Shown here: positions 37,901 to 46,627 of the stretch, in pieces | Layout: each line of letters begins with the position of its first letter | Numbering within the stretch: the stretch's first letter is position 1 | From: Thermoanaerobaculia bacterium | GTDB taxonomy: Bacteria > Acidobacteriota > Thermoanaerobaculia > Multivoradales > JAIOJS01 | Assembly: GCA_030429235.1 (NCBI GenBank) | Contig: JAUIDB010000008.1 | Coordinates: 1 to 64,000 of the forward strand | Length of the DNA stretch: 64,000 nt | Reading direction: 5' to 3' | Notes under the pieces: model-generated | Told to the model about the DNA's origin: nothing | Databases searched by the model: none | The model's input: the letters and a program-made list of their open reading frames with translations, nothing else | Made by a program: the position numbers and the translations under genes

Positions 37901-38890
37901 CTCTGGCCGACGGAAGAGCTGGCTCTCGGAGGCCGGGTCCAGGTCGCGCTGACGGCGGCCACCCTAAACTATCCGGATGGAATGGAACTGCGCGGTAGTG
38001 GAGAACTGGTCTGGAGTGGCGAGGCCTCCGGACAGACCATCCGGGGACTGGTCGAGTTGGATCGGGCCCGCTACCTACAGGATCTCGACATCGACCTGAT
38101 GAGCCTGGTCGAGGGTTTCTTCCGACGTCGGCCCGAAACCGTGGCGACGACGGACGAGACCCTGGAAGGGATCGCCTTGAACGTGGCGGTCCGCGCCCCG
38201 GCTGCCGTTCGGATCGACAACAACGTGGCCGACGTACGGGCTTCCGCCGACCTCAATCTCCGCGGGACCCTGGCTCGCCCCGTGGTTTTCGGCGAACTGA
38301 CGTCCGAGCCCGAGAGCACCCTGCTGTACTCCGGAAACGAATACACCCTCGAACGTGCGGTGGTGACCTTCGCCAATCCGTACCGCATGGAGCCTCTGTT
38401 CGACATCGAAGCGACGACGCGGATCGCTGCCTACGACGTCGCCGTCTCGCTCTTCGGAAGTCTGGAGCGGTTCGAGGTGACCCTGTCGTCGGATCCACCA
38501 CTGCCCGACGCCGAAGTCTTCGGTCTGTTGCTGGGCGGTCGCCCCATCGATCCCAACGCGCCGCGGGCGGAGGATTCCAAGATCACGGCGGAATCGCTGC
38601 TCTACGGTCAGGCGACCAGTGCTCTCGGAAGACGAGTGGGCGAACTGTTCGGCGTCGATTCGTTGCGCGTGGAGCCGTTGTCGACCTCAGGAAGGTCGTT
38701 GTCGAGTGCCCGCGTCACGGTGGGCAAGCGACTCTCGAGCCGTTGGTATGCCACCTACAGCTACGACCCGTCCTCCACCGCCAACCAACGGCTCCAACTC
38801 GAGTGGCAGGCCACTGACTCGCTTCTGGTCAGGTTGACCCAGGATGACGAGTCCTACGCCGTCGACCTCCTGTGGGAGAACTCGTTTTGA
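34952..38890 (+). CDS. tamB: TamB-like translocation/assembly protein (DUF490)
   Basis: A 1312-residue AsmA/TamB-family protein. One N-terminal helix (about 28-48) anchors it in the inner membrane. The rest is a long periplasmic beta-strand array, matching the lipid-bridging groove of this family. The C-terminal DUF490 region (about 960-1312) includes DIEATTRIAAYDVAVSLFGS, SDPPLPDAEVFGLLLGG and ends with a barrel-like RVTVGKRLSSRWYATYSYD. TamB works with an outer-membrane Omp85 partner in outer-membrane homeostasis and phospholipid transport. The partner gene overlaps its stop. Confidence 0.92.
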   Translation: MTEPPSDEVQVETRRRRPGRMRRWVLRPVAWLVAIVLALAAILLWVLHLPRFQRSVLDRYTPQLEELLGRVVEVGDIEVRLLPLTLELHDVRLAGPRVEDPDVATIRRLYADIDLPSLWRRHLQLDRVEIEGLEFFIERLEEETNLPRVDRGDRKTADSNSERRFQVALGTLEVSDSHFRYEQLDLPLGVTAHGIEASLLGGRGLAASGALAIDQVALRLAEGGLTGSIDGRVTVDQAGIRLDATRLQTDESSLAVQGSVVWLGDRRVNLEFQGTTSTDLARQLGYLDDQVEGSAAVEGGFEWRPEAWGFRAELTSEEIELLDQWRLTDARLQVAGDPNGVWVDLLEASILGGRSTGRYELDLQSGNRPSALDLTLTGIELPKFLGAMDWSVPGLGGGVDAEMSYRFLESDWEQGTGWGTLQARPSTRGRNATLQFRGSIPFTIEAGLLKSEAARFRAPDQQILATTWYDLGRRTGQIEATLQSEDLGPVGALLPIGATETTEPVLWLPTVGRGRIAAQIDLEPSGVELAVDLDLADVAAPGLQADRLLGHLELRDERLENLRLEFSRPAAAGLLTGQIPLSTQEGLELGLEIAGWPVTEFAPWIPAELPLEGLFYGDVDLAGTESAIVGSVSGRLEGAATTGLSLGTLWADLRWDGERLEVDRALVPVGDGQLEAAGSLVFEGGSLDLTLDAESLDLRELPLAPGVPALGGFLDGAGRLGGSTAVPVLDLDLQVAELMIAETALGNAAATASWAEGTLEVEAEAERWLALAGGGRLDLGGSDLSFDLRIMDLARLGSLVAPEGPELSGSLQAEIQAGGKGPFAVEQATIEVPAAVLGVDGHTLSLLEPARFEWSPERLAVRSLYVEEPGRPGEAFVHGTIELAESRLDLRVQASLAADWLELFVEGLDIGGEIDVLGAVRGSFAEPVVRAQAGVVNGRLRSEEITQPVQQINGVVLLDPDSIVIDGLDGRLGSGGIRVGGRLLWPTEELALGGRVQVALTAATLNYPDGMELRGSGELVWSGEASGQTIRGLVELDRARYLQDLDIDLMSLVEGFFRRRPETVATTDETLEGIALNVAVRAPAAVRIDNNVADVRASADLNLRGTLARPVVFGELTSEPESTLLYSGNEYTLERAVVTFANPYRMEPLFDIEATTRIAAYDVAVSLFGSLERFEVTLSSDPPLPDAEVFGLLLGGRPIDPNAPRAEDSKITAESLLYGQATSALGRRVGELFGVDSLRVEPLSTSGRSLSSARVTVGKRLSSRWYATYSYDPSSTANQRLQLEWQATDSLLVRLTQDDESYAVDLLWENSF

Positions 38891-41709
38891 GCTCACTGCG
38901 CGGCAGCATCCTGCTCGCGGCCGTCGTCGGGAGCGGTCTGGCTTCGTCGGCGCAGGGGATGGCGATCGAGGCCCAGCCGGTAGCCCGCGTCGAGTTGCGA
39001 ACCGACCTGGAACTCAGCGATCCCGAACGCGTGATGGCTCTGGTCACGATCCAGCCGGGAGCGCCGCTCGACACCCGAGCGGTGCGACAGACGTTGCGCA
39101 ATCTGCAGGCTTCGGGGCTCGCTTCCGAGGCCGAGGTCTGGCATCGAGTCGAAGGCGACTCGCTGGTGGTCAGCGTTGCGTTCTGGGGCGCCAAGCGGGT
39201 GGTCGAGGTCGGGTACGAGGGAGACTTGCGCCTACCGCGGGATGATCTCGAACGGGTCAATGCCCAGCGCGCTGGCCAGCAACTGGTCGAGGGGCGGGTA
39301 CTGCGCAGCGTCTTCGCGCTCCAGGATCTCTACGCTCGACGGGGGTTTGCGGCCGCCCGGGTCCGAGCGCGCGTGGACGAGGTGGCGGGACCCTATCGCT
39401 TGCGAGTGGTCTACGAAATCGAGCCCGGGCTGCGTCGCAAGGTCGGAGCTCTCACCGTCGAGGGGGCCGACGACGTGCCGCAGGCGAGTCGCACGGAGGC
39501 GCTCGCTCTCGAGATCGGCAATCCGTTTCGCACCGACGAGGCGATCGAGGCCGCCGAACGATTGACCCGTTGGCTCCGCAGTGAGGGGTACTCGAGCGCC
39601 GAGGCGAGGTTCGCGGGAGCGACGGCGATAGCCGGGTCGACACGCCAGGAAGTCGAGCTTCGCTTCACGGTCGAACTAGGGCCCCGCTACGTCATCGAGG
39701 TCGAGGGTTGGTCGCGGGAACGACTCCAGAAGGCGGGGGTGTTGCCGAGTTCGGGACTCGAGGGGCGCGATGCTTCGGTCCTCGGAATCTCTGAGAAGAA
39801 GATCGTCCGGTACCTGCAGGGCAAGGGTTTCTACCGAGCACGAGTGAACGCTCGCTTCGAGGCCCCAGCCGAAACTGCGACGCCGGCGGGGCGGCGAGAC
39901 GTGATCGGGGTGGCCATCGAGATCGACCCCGGGGTGCAGTACCGCCTCGTCGATCTCACCTTCGATGGCAACGACTCGTTTCCCGACAGTCGACTGGAGT
40001 CCCTGATGGCGACGACGGAGAAGTCCCGGCTCGTCCTCGGGACGGGGCGTCTCGTCGACGCCCAACTGGACGACGATCTCGAGCAGCTGCGGTCCTTCTA
40101 CGCTCTCTCGGGTTATCTGTGGGCCGAAGTCGGTCCGGCCGAGATCACCGAGACTCCCCCCGAGAAGGAGGGGCAGCCGATCGCCCTGAAGGTCGAGATT
40201 CCGATTCGCGAAGGGCAACAGGCGCGCGTGGTGGATCTGCGCTTCCAAGGGGTCGGGAGCGATCGACTCGCCGAGGTGCGATCGGACCTCCCGGTGGAGC
40301 CCGGGGGGGCGTTCCATCCTCAACGGCTCGACGAGGCTCTGGAGATGGTTCGAGCGCGGTACGAGGGGTGGGGCTATCGCGAGGCTCGGGTCACGGCCGC
40401 GAAGGATCCGAACGCCGATGGCTCCCTATACGATATCGACATCCTGGTCGAGGAGGGGTATCGAACCGCGATCGGTCGGGTCATGGTGCGGGGGAACCAA
40501 CGTCTATCCAACCGGACGATTCTCGGCGTTGCCGGGCTGACTCCGGGTGAGCCGGTGGCGCGGCACCGGCTGTTTGCGGCCCAGCAGGCCCTGTATCGAC
40601 TGGGTGTGTTCTCGCGAGTCGAGGTCGGTCTCGCTCCCATCGGCGACGACCCGGCGCGGCGGGACGTGATCATCCGTCTTACCGAGGGCGACGAACAGCG
40701 GGTGTCGTACGGACTCGGCTACGACTCCGAGGAGGGGATGCGGGGGCTCTTCGGGTACTCCCATCGCAATCTCCTGCGGAGTGCACTGCACTTCCAGCTC
40801 GATGTTCGAGCCTCGGAAGAGTCGCAGGACTTTCGTTTGCTGTTGAGTCGTCCCTTCTGGAAGCGTGGCGGTCAGGCCGGCAGCCAGAAGCTCTATCTCA
40901 CCTCGCTCGACGAGGAACGCCCCAGTTTCGACGTCGAACAGCGGGGGATGGAGCTCGAACTGGGCTGGCGGGTCCGTCGAGCGCGCTACAGCCTCTTCTT
41001 CGACTGGCGCAGCAGTGACCTCGCGTTGGCGCCGGAGGTCGTGCTCGCGGATGCCGATCTTCCGGATGGCAGCGAAGGTCGCAATCTGAGAGATATCGAC
41101 ATCCTGTCGTTGACACCTCGTTGGGTCTGGGATGGTCGCGACGATCCAATCGACCCCCGGCGGGGCACCCTACTCTCGTCTCAGATCGAGTGGGCGGTGC
41201 CGGTGGATGGCGTCGCCACGGAGGACTTCGTCAAGGTGTTCGGACAGTGGTCCCATCTCTTCCCGCTCGCTCGGGCTGGAACCCTGGCCGTCAGTCTGCG
41301 CGGTGGCGTGATCGAACCGCTGGGGACCCAGCCGGTGTCGATTGCAGAGCGCTTCTTCGCCGGTGGTTCGACGACCCATCGGGCGTACTCGAGAGACGGA
41401 CTGGGAATCCCCGGGGAGACGTTGGACAGTCTAGGGAACCCGATCGGTGGCAACGGCATGTTCCTGGCCAACGTCGATTGGCGGTTTCCGGTCTACGGTG
41501 ACTTTGGCGGCACCCTCTTCGCCGACTTCGGCAATGTGTGGGCCGAAGCCAGGGACCTGCGATTGGCTGAGAGCAAGCTTGGTCTGGGGATTGGGGCTCG
41601 GTTTGCCTCTCCGGTGGGGCCCGTGCGACTCGACATCGCGTGGAAACTCGATCGAGAGCCGACCGAATCGGCGACCGAGGTGTTCTTTGCCTTCGGCTAC
41701 GCTTTCTGA
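38887..41709 (+). CDS. Omp85-family outer membrane protein (BamA/TamA-like)
   Basis: A 940-residue outer-membrane protein. I chose TTG 38887, overlapping the tamB stop as TTGA with GGGAG 9 nt upstream; it begins the signal peptide directly. Several POTRA domains follow ([55 protein letters not shown]), then the 16-strand barrel with [18 protein letters not shown], containing the lid-lock RGY-like motif as HRAY, and a C-terminal FAFGYAF ending in Phe. Pairing with tamB suggests the TamA role, but its length is nearer BamA with extra POTRAs. Confidence 0.92.
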   Translation: MSSLRGSILLAAVVGSGLASSAQGMAIEAQPVARVELRTDLELSDPERVMALVTIQPGAPLDTRAVRQTLRNLQASGLASEAEVWHRVEGDSLVVSVAFWGAKRVVEVGYEGDLRLPRDDLERVNAQRAGQQLVEGRVLRSVFALQDLYARRGFAAARVRARVDEVAGPYRLRVVYEIEPGLRRKVGALTVEGADDVPQASRTEALALEIGNPFRTDEAIEAAERLTRWLRSEGYSSAEARFAGATAIAGSTRQEVELRFTVELGPRYVIEVEGWSRERLQKAGVLPSSGLEGRDASVLGISEKKIVRYLQGKGFYRARVNARFEAPAETATPAGRRDVIGVAIEIDPGVQYRLVDLTFDGNDSFPDSRLESLMATTEKSRLVLGTGRLVDAQLDDDLEQLRSFYALSGYLWAEVGPAEITETPPEKEGQPIALKVEIPIREGQQARVVDLRFQGVGSDRLAEVRSDLPVEPGGAFHPQRLDEALEMVRARYEGWGYREARVTAAKDPNADGSLYDIDILVEEGYRTAIGRVMVRGNQRLSNRTILGVAGLTPGEPVARHRLFAAQQALYRLGVFSRVEVGLAPIGDDPARRDVIIRLTEGDEQRVSYGLGYDSEEGMRGLFGYSHRNLLRSALHFQLDVRASEESQDFRLLLSRPFWKRGGQAGSQKLYLTSLDEERPSFDVEQRGMELELGWRVRRARYSLFFDWRSSDLALAPEVVLADADLPDGSEGRNLRDIDILSLTPRWVWDGRDDPIDPRRGTLLSSQIEWAVPVDGVATEDFVKVFGQWSHLFPLARAGTLAVSLRGGVIEPLGTQPVSIAERFFAGGSTTHRAYSRDGLGIPGETLDSLGNPIGGNGMFLANVDWRFPVYGDFGGTLFADFGNVWAEARDLRLAESKLGLGIGARFASPVGPVRLDIAWKLDREPTESATEVFFAFGYAF

Positions 41710-41817
41710 TCGATTCGGCAATTCGGGAGAACTCCAGTTCGGTGGATTCGGCGCCGATGGTTCGGACCAGCACCAGATCTCGTCGAGTTGAGCTGCACGG
41801 CGCCGAAGTGTAAGGTA

Positions 41818-41859
41818 GGAGCCCCACTGAGCCCCCCCCTGGGGCTCCGGAGATCCTCC
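41818..41859 (+). promoter_or_regulatory. leader with alternative hairpins before ribBA
   Basis: GGAGCCCC (41818-41825) and GAGCCCC (41829-41835) can each pair with GGGGCTCC (41841-41848). GGAG (41849-41852), the only Shine-Dalgarno-like sequence before ATG 41864, can pair with CTCC (41856-41859). TAAGGT at 41811-41816 is a possible -10. It does not resemble the FMN riboswitch. Confidence 0.4.
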
Positions 41860-41863
41860 CCCC

Positions 41864-43081
41864 ATGACAAGAGAAGAAGCACCTTTCGCCTCCATCGAGG
41901 AAGCGATGCAGCAGTTCCGGCAAGGCCGGTTCGTGATCATCGTGGACGACGAGGACCGCGAGAACGAAGGTGACCTGGTGATCGCCGCCGAGAAGGTGAC
42001 TCCCGAGGCGATCAACTTCATGGCACGGGAGGGCCGAGGACTGATCTGCCTGGCCATGACCGAGGAGCGTTGCGACGCGCTACGGCTGCCGCCGATGGTC
42101 GAGGACAACACGGCCCCGTTGGGGACGGCCTTCACCGTCTCGATCGAGGCTCGCGGGAAGGTTACGACGGGAATCTCCGCGGCGGACCGTGCGGCCACCG
42201 TGCTCACCGCCATCGATCCCGAAACGCGGCCGGACGACCTCCTGCGCCCCGGGCACATGTTCCCGCTGCGAGCCCGGACGGGTGGCGTCCTGCGGCGTAG
42301 CGGTCAGACCGAGGCTTCAGTCGATCTGGCGCGCCTCTGCGGTCTCAACGCCGCGGCAGCCATCTGCGAGATCATGAACGATGACGGGACCATGGCCAGG
42401 GTGCCCGACCTGGTGCAGTTTGCCGAGCGACACGACCTGCTGATGATCACCGTCGCCGACCTCGTGAGTTATCGGCTCAAGAACGAGAGCCTCGTGCAGC
42501 GGGTGGCGTCGCCGACCATTCCCACCCCCTACGGGGAGTTCGCCCTGCATGCCTACCACTCCGAGATCACCGGAGAGGAAGCTCTGGCCTGGGTGCACGG
42601 CGATCCCGACACCAGTCGGCCGGTACTGGTTCGGGTCCACAGTCAGTGCCTGACGGGAGACATTTTCGGTTCCGAACGATGTGACTGCGGCTTGCAGCTG
42701 CACATGGCCTTGGAGCGCATCCAGGAACAGGGAAGTGGCATTCTGCTCTACCTGCTCCAGGAAGGCCGCGGCATCGGGCTGATCAACAAGCTGCGCGCCT
42801 ACGAACTGCAGGAAACCGGCAAGGACACGGTCGAGGCCAACGAGCACCTCGGCTTTCGGGCCGACCAGCGAGAGTACGGCGTGGGAGCCCAGATCCTGCG
42901 AGATCTCGGAGTGCGCCAGATGCGCCTCATGACCAACAATCCCTCCAAGTACATCGCGCTGTCAGGGTACGGTCTCGAGATCACCGAGCGGGTCCCCCTC
43001 GAGATTCCACCGACCGAAACCAGCCGCGAGTACCTGCGGGCCAAGCGCGAAAAGCTCGGACACCTCCTGAGCCTGGTCTGA
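41864..43081 (+). CDS. ribBA: bifunctional DHBP synthase / GTP cyclohydrolase II
   Basis: A 405-residue riboflavin-synthesis enzyme. The RibB half (1-205) has [13 protein letters not shown] and TAGHT-like [14 protein letters not shown]. The RibA half has [19 protein letters not shown] with three zinc cysteines and [13 protein letters not shown], then LTNNPSKY. It supplies both branch substrates of riboflavin synthesis from GTP and ribulose-5-phosphate. It is a single gene between the tamB/Omp85 unit and the polysaccharide cluster. Confidence 0.95.
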   Translation: MTREEAPFASIEEAMQQFRQGRFVIIVDDEDRENEGDLVIAAEKVTPEAINFMAREGRGLICLAMTEERCDALRLPPMVEDNTAPLGTAFTVSIEARGKVTTGISAADRAATVLTAIDPETRPDDLLRPGHMFPLRARTGGVLRRSGQTEASVDLARLCGLNAAAAICEIMNDDGTMARVPDLVQFAERHDLLMITVADLVSYRLKNESLVQRVASPTIPTPYGEFALHAYHSEITGEEALAWVHGDPDTSRPVLVRVHSQCLTGDIFGSERCDCGLQLHMALERIQEQGSGILLYLLQEGRGIGLINKLRAYELQETGKDTVEANEHLGFRADQREYGVGAQILRDLGVRQMRLMTNNPSKYIALSGYGLEITERVPLEIPPTETSREYLRAKREKLGHLLSLV

Positions 43082-43110
43082 CGGGACCGGCGAACTCGAG
43101 GCACGACGGG

Positions 43111-44304
43111 TTGACCGCGGAGCACTCGGCCCTTCGCGTCCTGTGGCTCGGGACCAAGAGTCCCTGGCCGGCTCGCGACGGAGGGCGGCTGGTGGTCCTG
43201 GAGAGCCTGGTCGCCCTCCGGGCCCTCGGTGTCGAGGTGACCCTGGTGGCTCCGGTCGAGGCCCGGTCCGCCACAGTCGAGGAGCAGCTCGCTACCTGGG
43301 CTCGGCCTCGACTCGTCGTTTCGAGACCCCGAGGGCTGCTCACGACGTTGGTCTCGTCCTGGCGCGATCGGTTGCCGCTACCGCTGGCCCGCCACCGCCA
43401 TGCAGTCGTGGCCCAGCGGGTCGAGGAGCTAGTGCAGCAGGAGGCTTTCGACCTCGTGCACGTCGAGCAGGTGCAGGCACTCGCCTCGCTGCCCTCCGAA
43501 GAGTGCCTTCGGTTGCCGGTGGTGGTTCGGGCCCAGAACGTCGAGAGCGATCTCTGGCGGGCGCGGCTCGCCCGCCGGTTGGGACAGCGGTGGGCGGCGA
43601 AGGCAGGCCGCCGCTTCGAGGCCTGGGAGGGAGCGCGCTTGGCCGGGGTCGCCGGCACCATTGCCTTGAGTGAGCAGGACCGAGAGCGATTGGGTCGACT
43701 CGCCGAAGGCCGGGGTCGATTCCACGTCCTTCCGGTTCCGTTTCCGTCGCAGTTGCCCGCCGGTGCTCCACTGCCTGGCGATCCGGCGGTCGTGCTGCTG
43801 GCCGGCGGATGGTGGCCCAACGGCGAAGGAGCGAGATGGTTCCTGGAACAGGGGTGGCCCGAGGTGGTGCAGGCCCGGCCCGAAGCGCGATTGCATCTGT
43901 TCGGGGTCGAAGCCGATGGCCTTCCGACTGGGGTGGTGGGTCATCAGTCACCGACCGAGAGCGTGGTGGCGATGGCGGAGGGAGCGCTCCTGCTGGTTCC
44001 GCTCCAGGTAGCCTCTGGGATCCGGATGAAGATCCTCGAAGGGTGGGCGCGTGGGCTGCCGGTGGTGGCCACACCCACTGCGGCCGCCGGTTTGGCAGCG
44101 TTTCCCGGACAGACGCACCTCGAAGCCGAGGATCCGGCCGGGCTGGCCCGTCAGGTCTTGCGGCTGGCGAACGACTACGGCCTCCGACGGCAACTCCAGA
44201 AAGCTGGTCGTCAGCATCTGGAGGAACACCACGATCCCACGCGCTGGGCCCGCGCGACGGTCGAGTTCTACCGCTCGTGTGTCGAGTCGACCGCCTCGGG
44301 CTGA
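43111..44304 (+). CDS. glycosyltransferase family 4 (GT-B fold)
   Basis: A 397-residue cytoplasmic or membrane-associated glycosyltransferase. The N-terminal Rossmann half begins with LRVLWLGTKSPWPARDGG. The C-terminal half has the donor-binding pattern VVLLAGGWWPNGEG, PLQVASGIRMKILEGWARGLPVVATPTAAAGL, where Glu of the EX7E region is in LEGWARG. It resembles PEP-CTERM/exopolysaccharide GT4 enzymes. Start TTG 43111 has GAGG about 9 nt upstream. It opens the polysaccharide cluster; its 3' end overlaps the convergent ligase gene by 37 nt. Confidence 0.86.
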   Translation: MTAEHSALRVLWLGTKSPWPARDGGRLVVLESLVALRALGVEVTLVAPVEARSATVEEQLATWARPRLVVSRPRGLLTTLVSSWRDRLPLPLARHRHAVVAQRVEELVQQEAFDLVHVEQVQALASLPSEECLRLPVVVRAQNVESDLWRARLARRLGQRWAAKAGRRFEAWEGARLAGVAGTIALSEQDRERLGRLAEGRGRFHVLPVPFPSQLPAGAPLPGDPAVVLLAGGWWPNGEGARWFLEQGWPEVVQARPEARLHLFGVEADGLPTGVVGHQSPTESVVAMAEGALLLVPLQVASGIRMKILEGWARGLPVVATPTAAAGLAAFPGQTHLEAEDPAGLARQVLRLANDYGLRRQLQKAGRQHLEEHHDPTRWARATVEFYRSCVESTASG

Positions 44305-45686
44305 CGGCGGCGCTGCACCTGATTCCGACGCTCGGCCTGGGGACGGGCGGCAGCGCAGCCGCAGAGCAGCACCAGGGTCGTGGCGTTGGCTGGCATGGCG
44401 AGACCGAAGTCGAGCCAAGAGTGGAGCGCGGCGTACGTCAGGGCGCCGATTGCGGCCACCAGAGCCGCACGGTCTTCGCTGCGTTGGGATTCGCCGAGGC
44501 GACGGATGAGGCCGATCGTGAACCAGGAGAGAAGGCTCGCGAAGAGGATCGCCACCGGCCACCCAGCACTGAGCAGAAGCTCGAGCCAGTCGTTGTGGGT
44601 GTGGGTCCAGCGGCCCGGGACCTCGGCGGGCTGGACCATGGGGAAGGTGTTGGCGAAGGCCCCTAGCCCCACTCCCACCCACGGGAAGGACTGGCTGAGA
44701 TCCCAGGTGGCGGCGTAGACCTCCAGTCGAATGTTCCAGGTGAGTTCGTAAGAGGACGTGGCCAGCCATCGTCCCAGCCCTGCCTGCAGTCCGATCAGGG
44801 ATACGGTGATCAAGCCGAGTGCTCCGAGCGCGATCCCCGCGGGGAGCCAGCGCCGCCTCCGCTGGCTCAGCGAGATCAGGGCCCCCTGTACCCCGGTCGC
44901 GAGCAGGGCGGCCACCAGTGCGGCCCGAGAACCGGTAAAGGCGAGACAGCAGAAGAGGGTCAGCCAGGTGAGCGCGGGTGGTGCCACCGATCCGATCTTG
45001 CGATCGAGGCCGTGGATCGTGCGTTGGTGGGAGAGGCTGCGAGCCAACCATGCGGTCGTCATGGCCAGCACCAGGGCGAGATAGAACGCCAGGTGGTCTG
45101 AGTTGACGAAGGTGCCCCGGAGTCGGGCTCCGGAGCCGGGAACCTCGACGCCCCAGATCTCGCTCGAACGCGCGGCCCATCGCCGAGCGCCGTACAGGGC
45201 CTGGAAGAGTCCCGCGCTCGCACACGTGAGCAGGAGCCAGCGTCGATAGCGACGACGTCGACCCACCGTCGCTGCCGCCAGGGCGAGGCCGGCCAGGGTC
45301 AGGAGCCAGAGACCGACCTGGAGACTCTGGTCCGGAGCCAGAGACAGATGAAGACGGGCGTCATCGGAGGTCTGACTAGCGAGCCGGGCCGCCACTTCCT
45401 GCCACTCCGCTGCGGGCTGACTCAAGGCGCGTACGACCGGTCCGGGCAGGGGAGCCGCCTGTACGATCCCCCAGAGCCCGACCACGGCGAGAGCCGTGGC
45501 CCCGGGCAGAACGGGGGCTAGCGAGCGGGCGGGGGGAGGGTCCAGGAGGGTCAGAACCAACGCCGTCAGGATCCCGATGGCCAGGATCAGCCGCGCTCCC
45601 GGTTCGACGCTGGCGAAGGGTAGCGGTGCCCAGGCAGCCACGAGGGCCAGGAGGACGGCGGCCAGGGTAGCTGGTTTTTGATTCAT
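44268..45686 (-). CDS. O-antigen polymerase/ligase-like protein (Wzy/WaaL superfamily), 1
   Basis: A 472-residue protein with about 12 membrane helices and one large periplasmic loop (about 305-365) containing VGVGLGAFANTFP and HTHNDWLELLLSAGW, the conserved His/Asn/Glu segment of O-antigen ligase/polymerase enzymes. It would polymerise or attach polyprenyl-linked glycan at the periplasmic face. A -10-like TAGACT lies 10 nt before ATG 45686. A second, different member lies at 57535. Confidence 0.88.
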   Translation of the reverse strand: MNQKPATLAAVLLALVAAWAPLPFASVEPGARLILAIGILTALVLTLLDPPPARSLAPVLPGATALAVVGLWGIVQAAPLPGPVVRALSQPAAEWQEVAARLASQTSDDARLHLSLAPDQSLQVGLWLLTLAGLALAAATVGRRRRYRRWLLLTCASAGLFQALYGARRWAARSSEIWGVEVPGSGARLRGTFVNSDHLAFYLALVLAMTTAWLARSLSHQRTIHGLDRKIGSVAPPALTWLTLFCCLAFTGSRAALVAALLATGVQGALISLSQRRRRWLPAGIALGALGLITVSLIGLQAGLGRWLATSSYELTWNIRLEVYAATWDLSQSFPWVGVGLGAFANTFPMVQPAEVPGRWTHTHNDWLELLLSAGWPVAILFASLLSWFTIGLIRRLGESQRSEDRAALVAAIGALTYAALHSWLDFGLAMPANATTLVLLCGCAAARPQAERRNQVQRRRQPEAVDSTHER

Positions 45687-45696
45687 CGGGGTCTGG

Positions 45697-45702
45697 AGTC
45701 TA
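45697..45702 (-). promoter_or_regulatory. -10 box, near-leaderless, for ligase-like gene 1
   Basis: TAGACT on the reverse strand ends 10 nt before ATG 45686. It is back to back with the wza promoter. Confidence 0.35.
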
Positions 45703-45742
45703 CTCGACCGATTCCAGCCCGCATCTCTGGGCCCTCGAGGCG

Positions 45743-45748
45743 TATAAT
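45743..45748 (+). promoter_or_regulatory. consensus -10 box of the export operon
   Basis: TATAAT lies 9 nt before GTG 45758 and 12 nt before ATG 45761, so the transcript would have almost no leader. No good -35 is seen. Confidence 0.5.
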
Positions 45749-45760
45749 GGTGAGGTTGTG

Positions 45761-46627
45761 ATGGTTTCCCCGCGTCGTACCGCCCTGGCCCCGAGGTCCG
45801 TCTTGCTCTCGGTGGTGGTCGCCCTCTTCCTCGTGGCGACGGCCGACGGCGTCTGGGGACAATCCCTGGGCTATCGGGTGGGACCCAAAGACCTCATCGA
45901 CATCAAGGTCTTCGAGGCTCCCGAGTTTAATGTCAGTGCGCGCGTTTCGGAGGATGGCGCGATCAATCTGCCGGTGGTCGGAGACATTCTGGTCAACGGA
46001 CTGACCGACGGCGGCGTGACCCTGAGGATCCGCGAGGCGCTCGAAGAGTGTTGCATCCAGCGTGCGACCGTTTCGGTGCAGATTCTCGAGTTCAACGCCC
46101 GTCCCATCTCCGTGATCGGTGCCGTGAGTCGGCCCGGACCACTGAGCTTCTCCGGTCGGTGGACCCTGCTGGAAGCCCTGACCGCAGCCGGGGGGCTGGC
46201 ACCGAGCCACGGCGACGAGGTGCATATCCTGCGGCGTGCCGACAATGGCCTGACCGACCAGATCGAGATCTCACTGCAGGCCCTGTTGGGCGAGGCGGAC
46301 CCGCGGGTCAATCTACCGATCTTTGCCAATGACCTGATCAACGTTCCTCCGACGATCGAGGTCACGATCTTCTGCCTGGGAGAGGTCGAACGGCCCGGGG
46401 CCATGGTCTTCAAGAGCACGGAACGCATCACCCTCCTGACCGCGATCGCGCGCGCCGGAGGATTGACTGACCGCTCGTCTCGCAAGATCACCATCAAGCG
46501 GGAGGGGCGCGGTGGAGGCGTCGCGACCGAACTGACCGTCGACTACAAGGACGTGCTGTCGGGCAAGAGCGATGACATCACCCTCCGCGAAGGCGATGTC
46601 GTCGTGGTCAAGGAGTCCTTCTTTTGA
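45761..46627 (+). CDS. wza: polysaccharide export protein (Wza/OPX family)
   Basis: A 288-residue secreted protein with a signal peptide (about 1-33, ending VWGQ). No lipobox is visible. The polysaccharide export domain reads YRVGPKDLIDIKVFEAPEF and is followed by two SLBB domains (VIGAVSRPGPLSF and FCLGEVERPGAMVF). It would form the periplasmic/outer-membrane channel of exopolysaccharide secretion. GTG 45758 is an alternative start. The Wzc gene overlaps its stop. Confidence 0.92.
   Translation: MVSPRRTALAPRSVLLSVVVALFLVATADGVWGQSLGYRVGPKDLIDIKVFEAPEFNVSARVSEDGAINLPVVGDILVNGLTDGGVTLRIREALEECCIQRATVSVQILEFNARPISVIGAVSRPGPLSFSGRWTLLEALTAAGGLAPSHGDEVHILRRADNGLTDQIEISLQALLGEADPRVNLPIFANDLINVPPTIEVTIFCLGEVERPGAMVFKSTERITLLTAIARAGGLTDRSSRKITIKREGRGGGVATELTVDYKDVLSGKSDDITLREGDVVVVKESFF

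Noticed and set aside
41710-41863. FMN riboswitch before ribBA
   Set aside because: None of the conserved RFN-element segments was recognised; only GC-rich alternative hairpins.
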